Assembly: GCA_018417955.1 (NCBI GenBank)
Contig: JACTVC010000004.1
Location: 434,001 to 498,000 of the forward strand
Reading direction: 5' to 3'
Source: Laccaria trichodermophora
Taxonomy: Eukaryota; Basidiomycota; Agaricomycetes; Agaricales; Hydnangiaceae
Length of the DNA stretch: 64,000 bases
Shown here: positions 23,561 to 34,300 of the stretch, one piece after another
Position numbering within the stretch: position 1 is the first letter of the stretch
Layout of the letters: every line of letters starts with the position of its first letter
The notes under the pieces: model-generated
Told to the model about the DNA's origin: nothing
The model's database searches: none
What the model saw: the letters and a program-made list of their open reading frames with translations, nothing else
Made by a program: the position numbers and the translations under genes

Positions 23561-24043
23561 AGAATAGCCAAGAAATGGTTAAAAGAGTCAAGATATTTTA
23601 TTTCGATTGTGGTGGTTGTAGGAAGAAGACAAAATTTGTTTGGTGACTTGCAATTGGTTTTGTTATTGCGCACACCGTCACTATCGAATCTCAGTAGAGA
23701 GTTCGCCCATCTCTCAATGTCACCCAAAGACTGGTCAGAACACCGCAGAATAGAATTCGACATTGCTATCGACCTCCAGGCAATGACCTTCAAGCGACTG
23801 GAACTCGGGCTGTTGTGGGAGGGTCAAAGGCTAAGCCTTCCAACTTACCAGAGCTACAGAAGAACTCGAATTTGCGTCAGCTTTCTGGAGAGTATCAGCC
23901 TATACGGCCTGGTGGTGTTCTGGTGTGAGCACCTACTAGGCGCCCAGATGTGAACGCCTCAGCGTCTGGCGGTTAAGTAAGTTCCAAACCGCAACTGCCT
24001 CCAGGAACCAAACAGGCGCCGAGATTCACTGTAGGCAACCCTC
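23561..24043. other. Intergenic region between divergent genes
   Basis: About 480 bp separates the starts of the coiled-coil gene (minus) and the duplicated-module gene (plus), so it should hold both promoters. I see no clear TATA box, repeat or ORF with recognisable content. Confidence 0.4.
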
Positions 24044-25174
24044 ATGTCCCTTCGCAGATTCAACATCTTCTCGAGAGCTAGTACCTCTAGCTCGGAGTAT
24101 CAGCCGAGCCGCGAAGGTACCTCGTCCTACGCCTCTCATGCGAGTCCTGTCGCTCCCAATGGGAGTAACGCGACCAATCCCACCCCAGATACCTATGAAG
24201 ACATTAAGGCAAGTTCTACAAACATTCCATCGGATTTCTTATCAACGTGCGCTGCGTTACAGCGGAACACCAATTTAACGAAGCCGTCAAGGAATGTGAA
24301 TCATGAAAGAAATGGGAAGGGGCCTCGTTATCGCAAGTTTTGAGCCTTCTCTCCCTTGTATTCATCTCAAAATCGCACAGTATACTACCGTGTTTATGCA
24401 GCAGACGGCGCGATCGAGACCAACAACCGATTCTACTCAAACGACGAATTTTCAGGCAGAATCTTTACTAAATCCGTTGCCCCGCCACATACCGTTGCGT
24501 CACTCAAAAAACATCTATGCAAAGCCGAAGGACTCACCTATGGTTCGCGGCATGCGCGTTTGTTTGCATCCCTTTCAGACAGAGGCGATGCTTGAAGCTG
24601 AATCTATACCACTCTTCGGCCCTTCTGGCCCGAGATCATCGGAGCATGATGCAGTCGCATTGGTCGTTGACAACAGGGCTCGAATGTCGATCGCTGCGAA
24701 TTTGAAGAACCTTCCCAAATGGCCTGATTCTCGGAATCCAAGCTACGGTGAGCCTCTCACTTGTTTCTAAGCCAATGACTGACATAGCCGTTTACTCAGA
24801 TAGTCTATTACCGCATGTATTCACCACGGGGGGAGATCTCTTCCAAGGTGGCATTCAGTAGCGATCGTTCCTTGGGGCGGATTGTGACTCACACAATTCC
24901 ACCACCCCAGACGGTTGCTTCGTTAAAGACCTGTTTGATGAAATTGGAAGACACCATCGCATTCCATTCAACGGTAGAAGACATCTTCGCTACACATGAC
25001 GGCACCGTCAAAATACATTCAATGACACGACTTTTCGCTGCCATGAACAGTGAAATTCCGATGAACGATGGCGATCCAATACCGCTCCTGATGGGCGACT
25101 ACCCAGGTTGTTATGAACATGATTCTATGGTTTTGGTAATGACGAAAAGGGGTTCATTTGGTGGGTTTTACTAG
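24044..25174 (+). pseudogene. Unknown mushroom protein with duplicated YYR...TVASLK module, apparent frameshift
   Basis: The start is taken at ATG 24044 (MSLRRFNIFSRASTSSSEY), followed by a Ser-rich segment. Two copies of a module of about 100 residues come next. Copy 1 (about 24382-24760) has VYYRVYAADGAI, GRIFTKSV and APPHTVASLKKHL. Copy 2 (about 24804-25174) has VYYRMYSPRGEIS, GRIVTHTI and PPPQTVASLK. An intron ends CGCACAG at about 24381, and another separates the modules. In copy 1 the frame breaks near 24580: SLSDR runs into a stop, while the expected continuation (EAMLEAESIPLFGPSGP) is in another frame. Either one base was lost or a splice choice is hidden. I recall this module as widespread in mushroom genomes with no known function. 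Confidence 0.5.
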
Positions 25175-25556
25175 GACCTGACTTTCTTAACGTTCAGCGC
25201 TTACTTTGACGATACAAATTCTGAAAGTGACTAGGATGATACGAATTCCGGCTAAATACTCTTTTATCTGTCATCCGAAATGAACCATTCAATCGACCGA
25301 CCGAAATTGTGTTAATTGGATAGGGCCACTATATCCTGCAGCTCACCGTCAACAAATTGTCGAACGGCCAGATCGAACAAACAGAACGCGCGTTAAAATT
25401 TATTCTCGAATCATCACCAGATTATCACTCTTACTTCGAGCAAACACACCCCTCGTCATACACTCAACTTTTCTCACTCCCTTTATTTAGAAAGTCTTGA
25501 ACTATATGCGTTTGGGAGATGTCAATGTCGGTGTCGGCAAAGAAATACCAGTCATC

Positions 25557-25636
25557 GGTTCAATGGTCTAGTGGTTATGATTTCTGTCTCACAAATTGTG
25601 CACAGAAGGTCTCCAGTTCGATCCTGGATTGAACCA
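25557..25636 (+). tRNA. tRNA-Val(CAC) with a 7-nt intron
   Basis: The acceptor stem GGTTCAA (25557-25563) pairs with TTGAACC (25629-25635), and A is the discriminator. The D-arm region TGGTCTAGTGGTTATGA and the T-arm CCAGTTCGATCCTGG contain the A and B box promoters. The anticodon stem TCTGT/ACAGA encloses a 14-nt loop. Reading it as CT-CAC-A-[AATTGTG]-C gives anticodon CAC (25590-25592) and an intron at 25594-25600, the canonical place after position 37. T-rich stretches downstream would end Pol III transcription. Confidence 0.92.
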
Positions 25637-27059
25637 GTTTTCGATGTTGGTGCTTTTTTCAACTTGAGCATGATAGAAAGAGTTTGCACTTGTTTGGACA
25701 TCGTTGATGTTGATATATCCACGCATGAAATGGTAGGCTCGTGACCAGCCGTTTCTTCAAACTCCGCAAGCTACGTTCAAGAAACGGCTGGGAGAAACGA
25801 ACACACTTTGGCAGGGTCACGCTTTTGTGACGCGGAACTTCGTGAAATTTCAATGGTTCACGTTCTGTGCTGGACAATCACAACGACAACGCGACTCGAC
25901 CGCTATTCATCCCTTCCTCTGAGTCTTCACCACCACCAGAAGATTCTTTCTGTAACATTCCATCCTCTCAACCTCGTTTGAAAGCTCCCTCTGGCTCTCT
26001 TCCAACGCTCTCATCCACCATGTCGACATCTTCAACTGGCGTCGCTACTGAATTTTCAAGGGATGGACTCGGATTAGTTGGGGGATTGATAGTTGCAGGA
26101 GCTGGAAGCTCAGATGGTGGCTGAACACGATAAGTGGTGTTTTTTCGCCCTCGATACTGCAGCTCAGTCATGCACTCTCAGCTTACGTTGTGTGTTTGTC
26201 GTATACCAACGCCTAGCTCGCCTTCCTCAGCATGCACCTTATCAATAGACCGCTGACTGGTCACCTCACCTCGGTTTCAGACTGCACAACCTTTGCAAGT
26301 CCTGGAATAGAAAAAGGACTCTGGGCTTCGTGAATTTATCTTCACAAATTATACATGTCCCTCGTCGCATTTATCATTGGCGCAGGATCCCACATCAGCC
26401 CGAAACCCCAAGATCGATGAAACGGAAGTAGAGTTCTACCCTGTTACAGTTAAAGCTAGCAGCTCTGAGAGCTTTCAAGGACGTCGATGCAAGGCTTGGG
26501 CCTCCTGATGTCGTCATCTACCATGTTAAGTTTTCATTGGGAACCTTTCTACATGCATCTAGTCCCAAAGATCCGCTTTCTCTTCCTCTAGAGTCTTTCC
26601 AGGAGTTCGATGGCTGTTGGCCTTGAAGTGTTCCTGGGCAGCCCAACAAGCCACCACAGGATTCCGATTGGGGGTCGCAATCTGCGGTGTTGAAAAGCTC
26701 GTCTTAGAAAATTGTACTTTCTCAACGGTATTGTAATCAGATTATCTAAACTATATAATGGTGTAGCCAGAGAACTACTTTTTGCGATGTGTTGGACAGG
26801 TGTTATCGAAGTTGGGTGAATGTTCGCGGAAATTTCTCTAAGTCAGCGTCACACACGGGGGTCCCTGCCAAACAGTGTTCGTTTGTCCCAGTCGTTCTGA
26901 GGTGTTCTTATTTTTCGCAGTCCGCCTGATGTTTGACCCCACAACAAAGCCACAACAAGTGGCAAACACCTCAGAACGACTGGCTGGCGAGTCTAATGAA
27001 ATGGCTTTCATCGCTTTCTTACATCACAAACAGAATCAAGACAGGACCGGCGAGGTTTG
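25637..27059. other. Intergenic, two inverted repeats, no supported gene
   Basis: A 13-bp perfect inverted repeat (CCAGCCGTTTCTT at 25745-25757, its complement at 25779-25791) and a 19-bp perfect one (CCAGTCGTTCTGAGGTGTT at 26888-26906, complement at 26965-26983) are present. A Pro/Ser-rich ORF of 85 codons from 25870 and coding-like stretches near 26450-26520 (LRAFKDVDARLGPPDVVIYH) may be gene fragments. I cannot define any of them. Confidence 0.4.
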
Positions 27060-28024
27060 ATGCCTCTTTCAGACAACCATGGCCGCGACGACTACGTCAA
27101 ATATCCAATAAATACTATTCGAGGAATGAAAAGCAACCCCGTGAAGTGGCCACGACAAATCATCCCTCTCATGGGCATCCCCGACGTTCTACCCGTCCTT
27201 CCTATTACCCCAACACACATATCAGGTTTCCCCGACACCGTCAGCATCTCCGGGATCGACTATTCCATCAAAGGCAACCATGCCGACATGCTGCCCTTCT
27301 ACCATCTGAGAACCTTCATTGTTCGCCTCGTGGAATGGTGCCGTACAGACAAGGAGATTAACATGATTACAGCCCATGTCGAACTCCCGCTCCAAGTTGG
27401 AGATTATTGTCACTATTTGAAAACCTTGCGCCTTATTATTTGTCGGCAAGCCGCTTATATAGCATACATGGATGCTCCATTCCGCAGCCAACTTCGGGGA
27501 CTATTCCGAGCTCAAAAGGGAGATACTCCTGCTGAATTATTTCGTCGAGTAGCCGCTGCTCAAAATGATGATGTGCTGGACCCCTATGACTTCGCCGTTC
27601 TCCTTGCGCTTGCGCAGGATCAGAAATCTGGGGGCGTCCAGCCTAAGGAGGGGATTTATACTGTGCGTCAATCATACTCAAACCTCCTGTACCTCTGACT
27701 GACGCCGGCAATCAGACTAGGGTTCTCTACCCCAGCTCTGCCTGCGACGAGATGATCATCATTACCGCAAGAGTCCCCGAAGAAACCATCACTGCTCTAG
27801 AAAACGACGAGTTTGAATTGCGGAAGGTGGAGATCTTCAAGTCGACCGCATCGCTCGGGAGTGACGAAGACTGGACTAAAAGTGAATTTTTGAAGGCGCT
27901 GGTGACCTTGAGGGATGAGATCGTCCTAACCGCGGCTTCTGCTGTCAAGGCCAAGGGCGGATTTTTTGACGAGGATTACTACGGATATGAAGAGGAAGAA
28001 CGTGGGGAAAGCAATTCTGAATGA
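27060..28024 (+). CDS. Unknown protein, copy A (303 aa, one intron)
   Basis: The coding parts are 27060-27662 and 27716-28024 around a 53-nt GTGCGT...CAG intron. The intron is conserved in the decayed paralog at 41644-42577, which supports the model. The product has an N-terminal segment (DDYVKYPINTIRGMK, PLMGIPDVLPVLPITPT, GFPDTVSISGIDYSI), a middle helical part, and a conserved C-terminal block (CDEMIIITARVPEETITALE) with an acidic tail. I recognise no domain. It is convergent with the unknown gene at 28259-29602, and the two were duplicated together. Similar sequences downstream show this gene pair is a local, rapidly decaying family. Confidence 0.72.
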
Positions 28025-28258
28025 ACAAAAGCACCGTTGTATTGCATGACATATCTTATTAGTACCTATTTTCCAATTGATTTTTTACAATGTTGGCCAT
28101 GACTAGACATGCTCCGATCAAGACCTCGCTACCTCGCCATAGTTTTGATTGTATATTCCGAGTGCCAGAATGGCACACGCTGCCTTCTTGCGTGGGCCAG
28201 CAAAAATCATGGGCATTTCTTCGGAGGCGAAGAGCTCTAACATCGGCATCATCGGTTG
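28025..28258. other. Convergent intergenic region
   Basis: The 234 bp between two convergent stops presumably hold both 3' ends. A stretch here (TTTTGATTGTATATTCC ... TGGCACACGCTGCC) recurs at about 41432-41475 and marks the duplicated block. Confidence 0.5.
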
Positions 28259-29602
28259 CTATTTGCTCATTCTTGTTGGCTGTTTTCGACTGAGTGTCGA
28301 ATCTCCTGGCATGAATGCTTGCGCAGGTGGACCAAAGAGAAAGGAAAGGTACTCTGGCGTAAATCCGGCCCAGACAACTCGAAAGTTTGTCTGGTGGAAG
28401 CAAAAAAGGAATGCGGTTCTGTCGGCCACGCTTAACTTGTCGTACGACTTGAATTTGCGGCCAAAGTTGTAGACAAGCTTCAATCTTGTGTACATCTGAG
28501 CGATAAGCTCGGCAGCATGTTGTGGCAGTGGCTCTGAGACGCCTGCTGCTTTGGCCTCCATATCAACTATGTTGGGAACAATATCGGGGTCGTCTGGACG
28601 CCGACATTTCCCCTCTCGCCAGCGGGCTTCGTACACCCCGCCATCCGTCTTTGAATTGAAGTTGCCGAAAAGGGTTTTCACCTTGTAAAACTTTTGGCCA
28701 AGGGAAAAGTGTCGATAGGATTGGCGAGAATTTGGACTCATCCGCATGAGTTTGCCGTTCTTCATCCTTATTGAAGCGTCGTTCCCGAATCTGTAAAAGA
28801 GTGTAAAAATGAGTGTGATAAAAATATCCACCATTTTTGTTGTGACAAGCTCGTCTTTTTCCCTTTCCTTCTCAGTCTCCTCGTCGTTGGAAATAATGGA
28901 GCTTATCGAGGGGCCCTCGAAATCGAGGAAGTCAACACCGTCTGTGTCGTTAGCGAAGACGGTCTCCCTTTCAGAGCGCCCCTTCTCCTCTTTCTGCTCA
29001 GCAAGCTCCTGCTTCTTTTTTCGCTCAGCCTGCCCCCGGTCCCGATCGCCCAGCCTAACCCTCTCTCCTTGTTCATTTGCTAGCTTGGTTGCTAACCTTG
29101 TCATTACCATTTCGGGTGATGGAAGAAGTCTGTAAATGTAGGCTGGGACGCCGTTATCCTTTCGTGAGACGTCGATCGCTTCGTCGAAGTCATGGTCATC
29201 TGGAGAATAATGCACCATCGGTTCCAGCTGGTCCCTAAGGCTTGCAAAGAAACTGAACGCCTGAGGGATACTCCTTTCCTCAAGGAGTATCATAATATGT
29301 GTGCTGGGGAAGTGGTGCTGTGCGCCTTTTAGAGCACCTAATGCGCTGTCGAGCAAGCTGTTGGTCTCTATATGTTCCTTCGCCTTTTGAAAAGCCGCCT
29401 TGTCTTCTAATGATGCCACCATTTCGTCGCCGTCCAAATTGACTTCGGAGATAATAATGCGAAGAAGGTAGAGGTGGCCCTCTGTCCATTTGCTGGCAGA
29501 AAGGTTGATGTCCCGAGGAGGCTGTCGGTGGGCCTTAGCCAACCGGTCAAGATATTTTCTATGATAGTAGTCGACGCGGTCTTGAACAGCGTCCGGTGGC
29601 AT
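28259..29602 (-). CDS. Unknown protein, copy A, charged middle (447 aa; 5' end uncertain)
   Basis: This is an open frame of 447 codons from ATG 29602 (MPPDAVQDRVDYYHRKYLDR). It contains RDINLSASKWTEGHLYLLRI near residue 30, a Lys/Glu-rich likely coiled segment at about 190-215 (QAERKKKQELAEQKEEKGRS), and a C-terminal part with AELIAQMYTRLKLVYNFGRK. A paralogous fragment at 57370-57798 extends further upstream in frame (KAIAHSCSRYFLSDM). Here the matching sequence (VKAIAHSCSCYFLSDM) is followed, going upstream, by a six-T run that breaks the frame near 29648. The true protein may therefore have been longer, with this copy truncated or starting at 29602. The 5' flank was later hit by a fold-back element at 29910. 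No domain was recognised. Confidence 0.6.
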   Translation of the reverse strand: MPPDAVQDRVDYYHRKYLDRLAKAHRQPPRDINLSASKWTEGHLYLLRIIISEVNLDGDEMVASLEDKAAFQKAKEHIETNSLLDSALGALKGAQHHFPSTHIMILLEERSIPQAFSFFASLRDQLEPMVHYSPDDHDFDEAIDVSRKDNGVPAYIYRLLPSPEMVMTRLATKLANEQGERVRLGDRDRGQAERKKKQELAEQKEEKGRSERETVFANDTDGVDFLDFEGPSISSIISNDEETEKEREKDELVTTKMVDIFITLIFTLFYRFGNDASIRMKNGKLMRMSPNSRQSYRHFSLGQKFYKVKTLFGNFNSKTDGGVYEARWREGKCRRPDDPDIVPNIVDMEAKAAGVSEPLPQHAAELIAQMYTRLKLVYNFGRKFKSYDKLSVADRTAFLFCFHQTNFRVVWAGFTPEYLSFLFGPPAQAFMPGDSTLSRKQPTRMSK

Positions 29603-30256
29603 ATCGCTGAGAAAATAACAAGAGCAAGAATGGGCAATGGCTTTTACAAAAAACGGGTTCCAAGGCCCTTATCGACAGGAATAATCGATGGATGATGATA
29701 ATCATCGTTCTTGACAAAATCGGGGCAGGCACAAATTGGGATCAAAAAGAAAAGAGGTTGGACTGGGCATTTTCAGGCAGAACAGTACATATTGGCACGA
29801 CACCAGCTTTGAATGTGGTCTGAACGTGGTATTGACAGTACTGAAAACGTAGTTAAAACTGCGTTGTATGCAAGCCTCGGACTCACCAAGAATATGGGTA
29901 GGTGTAGTACACTAACTCTACAAAATGATTGTCCAGTCATTTTTTGGACAAAGCTGGTGTTATAACACAAGAATTAAACACTTTGAGTACTAAGCTCTGG
30001 TATATCAAATATAGCTAAGGAGGTGTAGATTGTACATACCAAGTTTGGGGATGAACAAATGAAAACTCAGGATAAGGCAGGGCATTGACTGTGACACCTG
30101 CCAAAAATGGGATGTAACAAAATGGGAAATTCTGAATGACTGCAACCTACTGAAAGAAATTCACAACTTGAGGAGGAGATATTTTGAACACTGGATCTCC
30201 CTGCTATTGTTTGAGTTTCATAAAGTCTGTGGGTTAGAAAATTTGATAATCTCCTC

Positions 30257-31279
30257 TGTGGAAGAATGTAAGTTCAAGGACAGGGAGGGGTCACTGGTCG
30301 TCTGCCACAGAAAAATAAGGGGGAATGAAGTACGAAAGGAATGGGGATCAAAGAAAAGAAGACTGAGCGCTTAGCGTGAGTGGCGTGTGAACGCGCCCAA
30401 CGTCTCCGTCTAATCTCCGTATAAACTTGTGCGTGCTTAGTGGACTATATGCGTCTTGAACACACGTGAGAGCTGTCTGCACAGACGTTGTTGATATGAG
30501 TTGTCGTCAAAAAGGACAGAACGCGTCGACAGTAAAAAAAAAGTAAAGACTTGAAAACTTAAGAGTACTTGAGTATTGGATGGGGGAGGAAGAATTCATT
30601 TCAAAAGACGCGATGAACATATATATACTTTACAAACGATCACGAGACCTATGCACGTTCTCTCGTGCAGTCTGACCAAAATAAACAGAAAGCGTCTAAA
30701 AATAAACAACAAGAACAAGTGTCCGAAAAATAAAATAAATCCGACGTCGCCCCCTCCTCTCGCCGCGAGTCCTTCAAGCTAGGGATGACTCGGGGAACTT
30801 ACAATGTAGGAAGAGGTCTATTTTCGTGCGCGACTGCCTGCCTCAGTGCGGACATTCCTAACATTGACGCTCAACCCTACCGTCTAGCCGTCAGAAAATG
30901 CATTGAGCAAAAAGGGTTCTGTCATAAATAAAATAAAGAAAAGCAAAGAAAGAAGAAAAAAAAGAAAAGAAAAGAAAAGAAAAGAAAAGAAAGCTGAGCG
31001 TACGAATACATAAAAAAAACCTCAAGTCCTCTTCGAAGAAAGGTGCGTGTTGTTGAGCAACTAGCAAGTGTGTTTGACATCTTCTCCAAGCACCAGAAGT
31101 CACTGTTCGGCTACATTCTTCTTGATCTGTAAGAAAATACGCGTTTCCTTCGCTTTGAACTTTCAGTAAAGAACGGTTAAAATACAAAAAAAAACAAAAA
31201 AAAATGTAAAAATTATGAAACAGAAACAAAAGCTCAAAATACAGAAGGCGTCGTGAATGGAACGTGACGCACTTCCACA
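30257..31279 (-). repeat. 3' LTR of young gypsy element (1023 bp)
   Basis: Pairs with 38454-39461. The 15-bp length excess comes from extra GAAAA repeats near 30960-30990. An evident polypurine tract is lacking on its inner side; only GATGGGGG near 31300 (minus strand) is a candidate. Confidence 0.92.
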
Positions 31280-31362
31280 ATAAGGAAAAGTTCTAAAAAC
31301 GATGCCCCCATCGTTTCATCGTACGTACAAAAAGAGGAAAAATAAAAAGACAAACAAAGGAC

Positions 31363-34300
31363 TTAGCGAAGAGGGAGAGCGTCGAGAGCCAAAGACTCGA
31401 GGTCACGAATGTTTGAATCTTCAAGGAGAGTTTCATGAATATGACCTTGAAAAACACTTGATGAAGCGGTGTAGTGAACGTATCGAACGGGGTTGTTGTC
31501 CTTGGGATCGAGCTCTGCGATAATGGGATAATAGCCATGGTGAAGGTGTTGAGACGTGAAAGCCGATGGTGCAAAAGCTGGAAGGCATGAAAGAGAACGA
31601 TTTTCAGGAAGAACGGCGATCCCGACTTTGATGGAAACTGGGAAAGCGGGAGTGGCGAGCAACGACTGGTTGAGAGTCCCAATGACAATGGAAGCGTGTG
31701 AAGACGAAGACGTATTTGCGGCGACGTGAAGAGCATATTCCGCTGGTTCTACCGTTCTGACCGTCTGATGTTCTTCTCGGTAATAGAATACCTTTAAACG
31801 ATTAGCTGCAACCGACCCACGCATGACAGTTCCGTCAAGCTCTCGTAACTGATAAGTCGTGTCTTGAACTTTCCTGTGAATGATATAGGGTCCCGTCCAT
31901 CTAAGCGCTCCCTTGTTTCCCATCTGAGTGTCCAACCACGTCTCATGCAATAATACCCAAGTCCCAAGAAGAAAATTCCCAGATGACAGATGACGTTTGT
32001 GCTTACTGTTAAAGTCGTCAACAGCCCGTTGACGCACTCGCTTCTGTTGTTCCATAGCTAGCACGAGCTTCTTGTCCTGACGAAGAATTTGCTGCATACG
32101 CATCGCAAGAAGGTCTTCAGTTGATGCCACGGTATGCCAGTCGAGCGTATCCCAAGTTCTATCTGCAATATCAAACGCAAAGAAAGGACGTTGACCATAA
32201 AGTAGGAAATAAGGAGGATACCCAGTCACTCTAGAAGTAGAGCATCGCATCGCCCAGAGTCCGGCATGCACATAAAGCGGCCAACGATGCATGTCCTTTC
32301 CACAAGCACGAAGGATCGAGTTGACTAGGGTTTGGTGCGAGTGTTCCAAGTGTCCGTTTCCTTCAGGATGGTAGGGCGATGAAACTATAACAACGATTCC
32401 ATACTGTTTGAAAAGAATATCAACTGCGCCTTTAAACTCTGATCCTCCGTCAACTAGACAAAGGAGAACACAACCGAAACGTGAGTATACTTCCTCGTAT
32501 AGAAACTTCGCCCAAGTTTCTGAGTTTGGTTTTCGTGCAGCGCGCGCTTCTACCCATGACATCGCAGGATCGGTCGCTTGAAGCAGATATTTCATCCCAC
32601 CGAATCCATCTGGCATGTGAATGGTGTCGAGGTCGAAGCGTCGCAAGATCCCCGAGTTCCAAGTAGGACTAAACACTACTTTTGGGCGAGCCTTGGAGCG
32701 AAGTTGGCAGACATTGCACGACCTGACGAAGTAAGCTATTTCATTGTACATGTTCGGCCAAAAATACCACTCTGAAAGAGTTTTGTAAGTAGCGTCGCGT
32801 CCTCGATGACCTACGTTGTTATGGGCTTCTGCTATAAGTGAAGAACGTCGTTCGATGTCTATCACAACAAGACGAGGTGGCTTTCCCTGAGGTTCGATTT
32901 TCCAAAGTCGATCTTCGTCATGCAAAAAGAATCCCTTGGATCGACGAATAAACGATTTTCGTAGCTTCAAGTCTTCACAACGTTCAGGTAAGGTGTCGGT
33001 TTTCAGATATGCTATGATCTCCATCCACATTTCTGGAGAATCTTGATCCTTCACCCCATAGGAGTGAGTGGCGCATGTGACATTTTCTAGAGGGTCGACG
33101 TCTTCGTAATTGAACCTGTTGTCAGTGCGTAGAGACAGGTCCGGGATTCCTGGAAGAGCAGATTGATCAGTCATCGTAGGTTGAGACGCACCTTTCTTTA
33201 AAGACGACATAAAAGCTCGAGGGTATTTCTGCACCTCTAAAGTAAAAACTTCGCCTGCGAGCTCACACTCCACTACCTCTGACACGGACACTCTTCTGTG
33301 CTCGAATTCTCTTCCTGTATAAGAAAAATTATCAGTGATCGCGAGAAGAGAACGCTTTACGAGCGAAGCGCTGCTCGAGTCTTTCTTTCCATGATTGAAG
33401 TTCGACTTTTTCAAGCGTTGTAGCTCTGCTGCTAAAGTCGGCGTTGGGTCTACCACCTGTGGGAAAGAAAGGTCTTCAGCGATTGAAGTGGTTCGAAAAG
33501 AGGCAAAAGGAGTTTGTGGTGTGCATCGCATCGATAATAAAAGATCCTTGAAAAAGTTATTGTCCAAGCGCGTAGAGCGGTAGGCGTTCAAAGATCCTGT
33601 CGACAAAAAGTTTGTCAATGAGGAGACAGAATTAACGTGATACGAGGAAGAGCCCAAAAATTTATCCAAATACTCTTCTGCGTCTTCGTCATCGGTATCC
33701 TCGGGAGTACGTCTTCTCCAAGACAGCCCATCTACACCCGCATGTGCCGTCGCAGGTACATGATTCATTATGTAGTCGAATAACGCAATATAAGATATCC
33801 ATCTCGTCATTGGTGTGTTAGGGAGATCGGGTTGCTTCACCATTTCGATCAGGAATTTTGTGTCGATATCGATCCTAAAATGAATCCCCCATACGCGATG
33901 TCGAAGGTCTTTAATTGCTCGGAACACTCCATAGAGTTCTAGCTTTGCTTGAGAGTACCTTGATTCAGTATCATTGAACGTGCAAGATCCAAAAATCACC
34001 GGATGCTTTTCTTTCTCAACCATTTGAAATAAAATCCACCCAGTGCTGTTCTGACACGAATCAACGCCTACAATGACCAGACCATGTTCTGAAGTGCGAG
34101 GCAAAGGATCTAAACGCGTCATCAGCTTCGCGGCATCATAATCAAGTTTTACCAGAACTGGAGCCGTGGAGATAAGACGTTTGAGTTCTTTTTGCGTGGA
34201 CTCAGCCTCCGAGGAAAAATGGAATTCTCGTTGGACAGCTATACGTGTAAGCTGCGTCAGAGGTTTTGCGATAAGAGAGAATCCCTTTATCCATTTTCGG

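Noticed and set aside
28809..29135. Plus-strand ORF opposite the charged segment of the gene at 28259
   Set aside because: A Ser-rich translation of the complement of a Lys/Glu-rich region, a typical shadow frame.
30891..31280. ORFs inside the gypsy LTRs (also 39088-39723)
   Set aside because: A/T-rich low-complexity translations that vary with a microsatellite, and both LTRs carry them by duplication.
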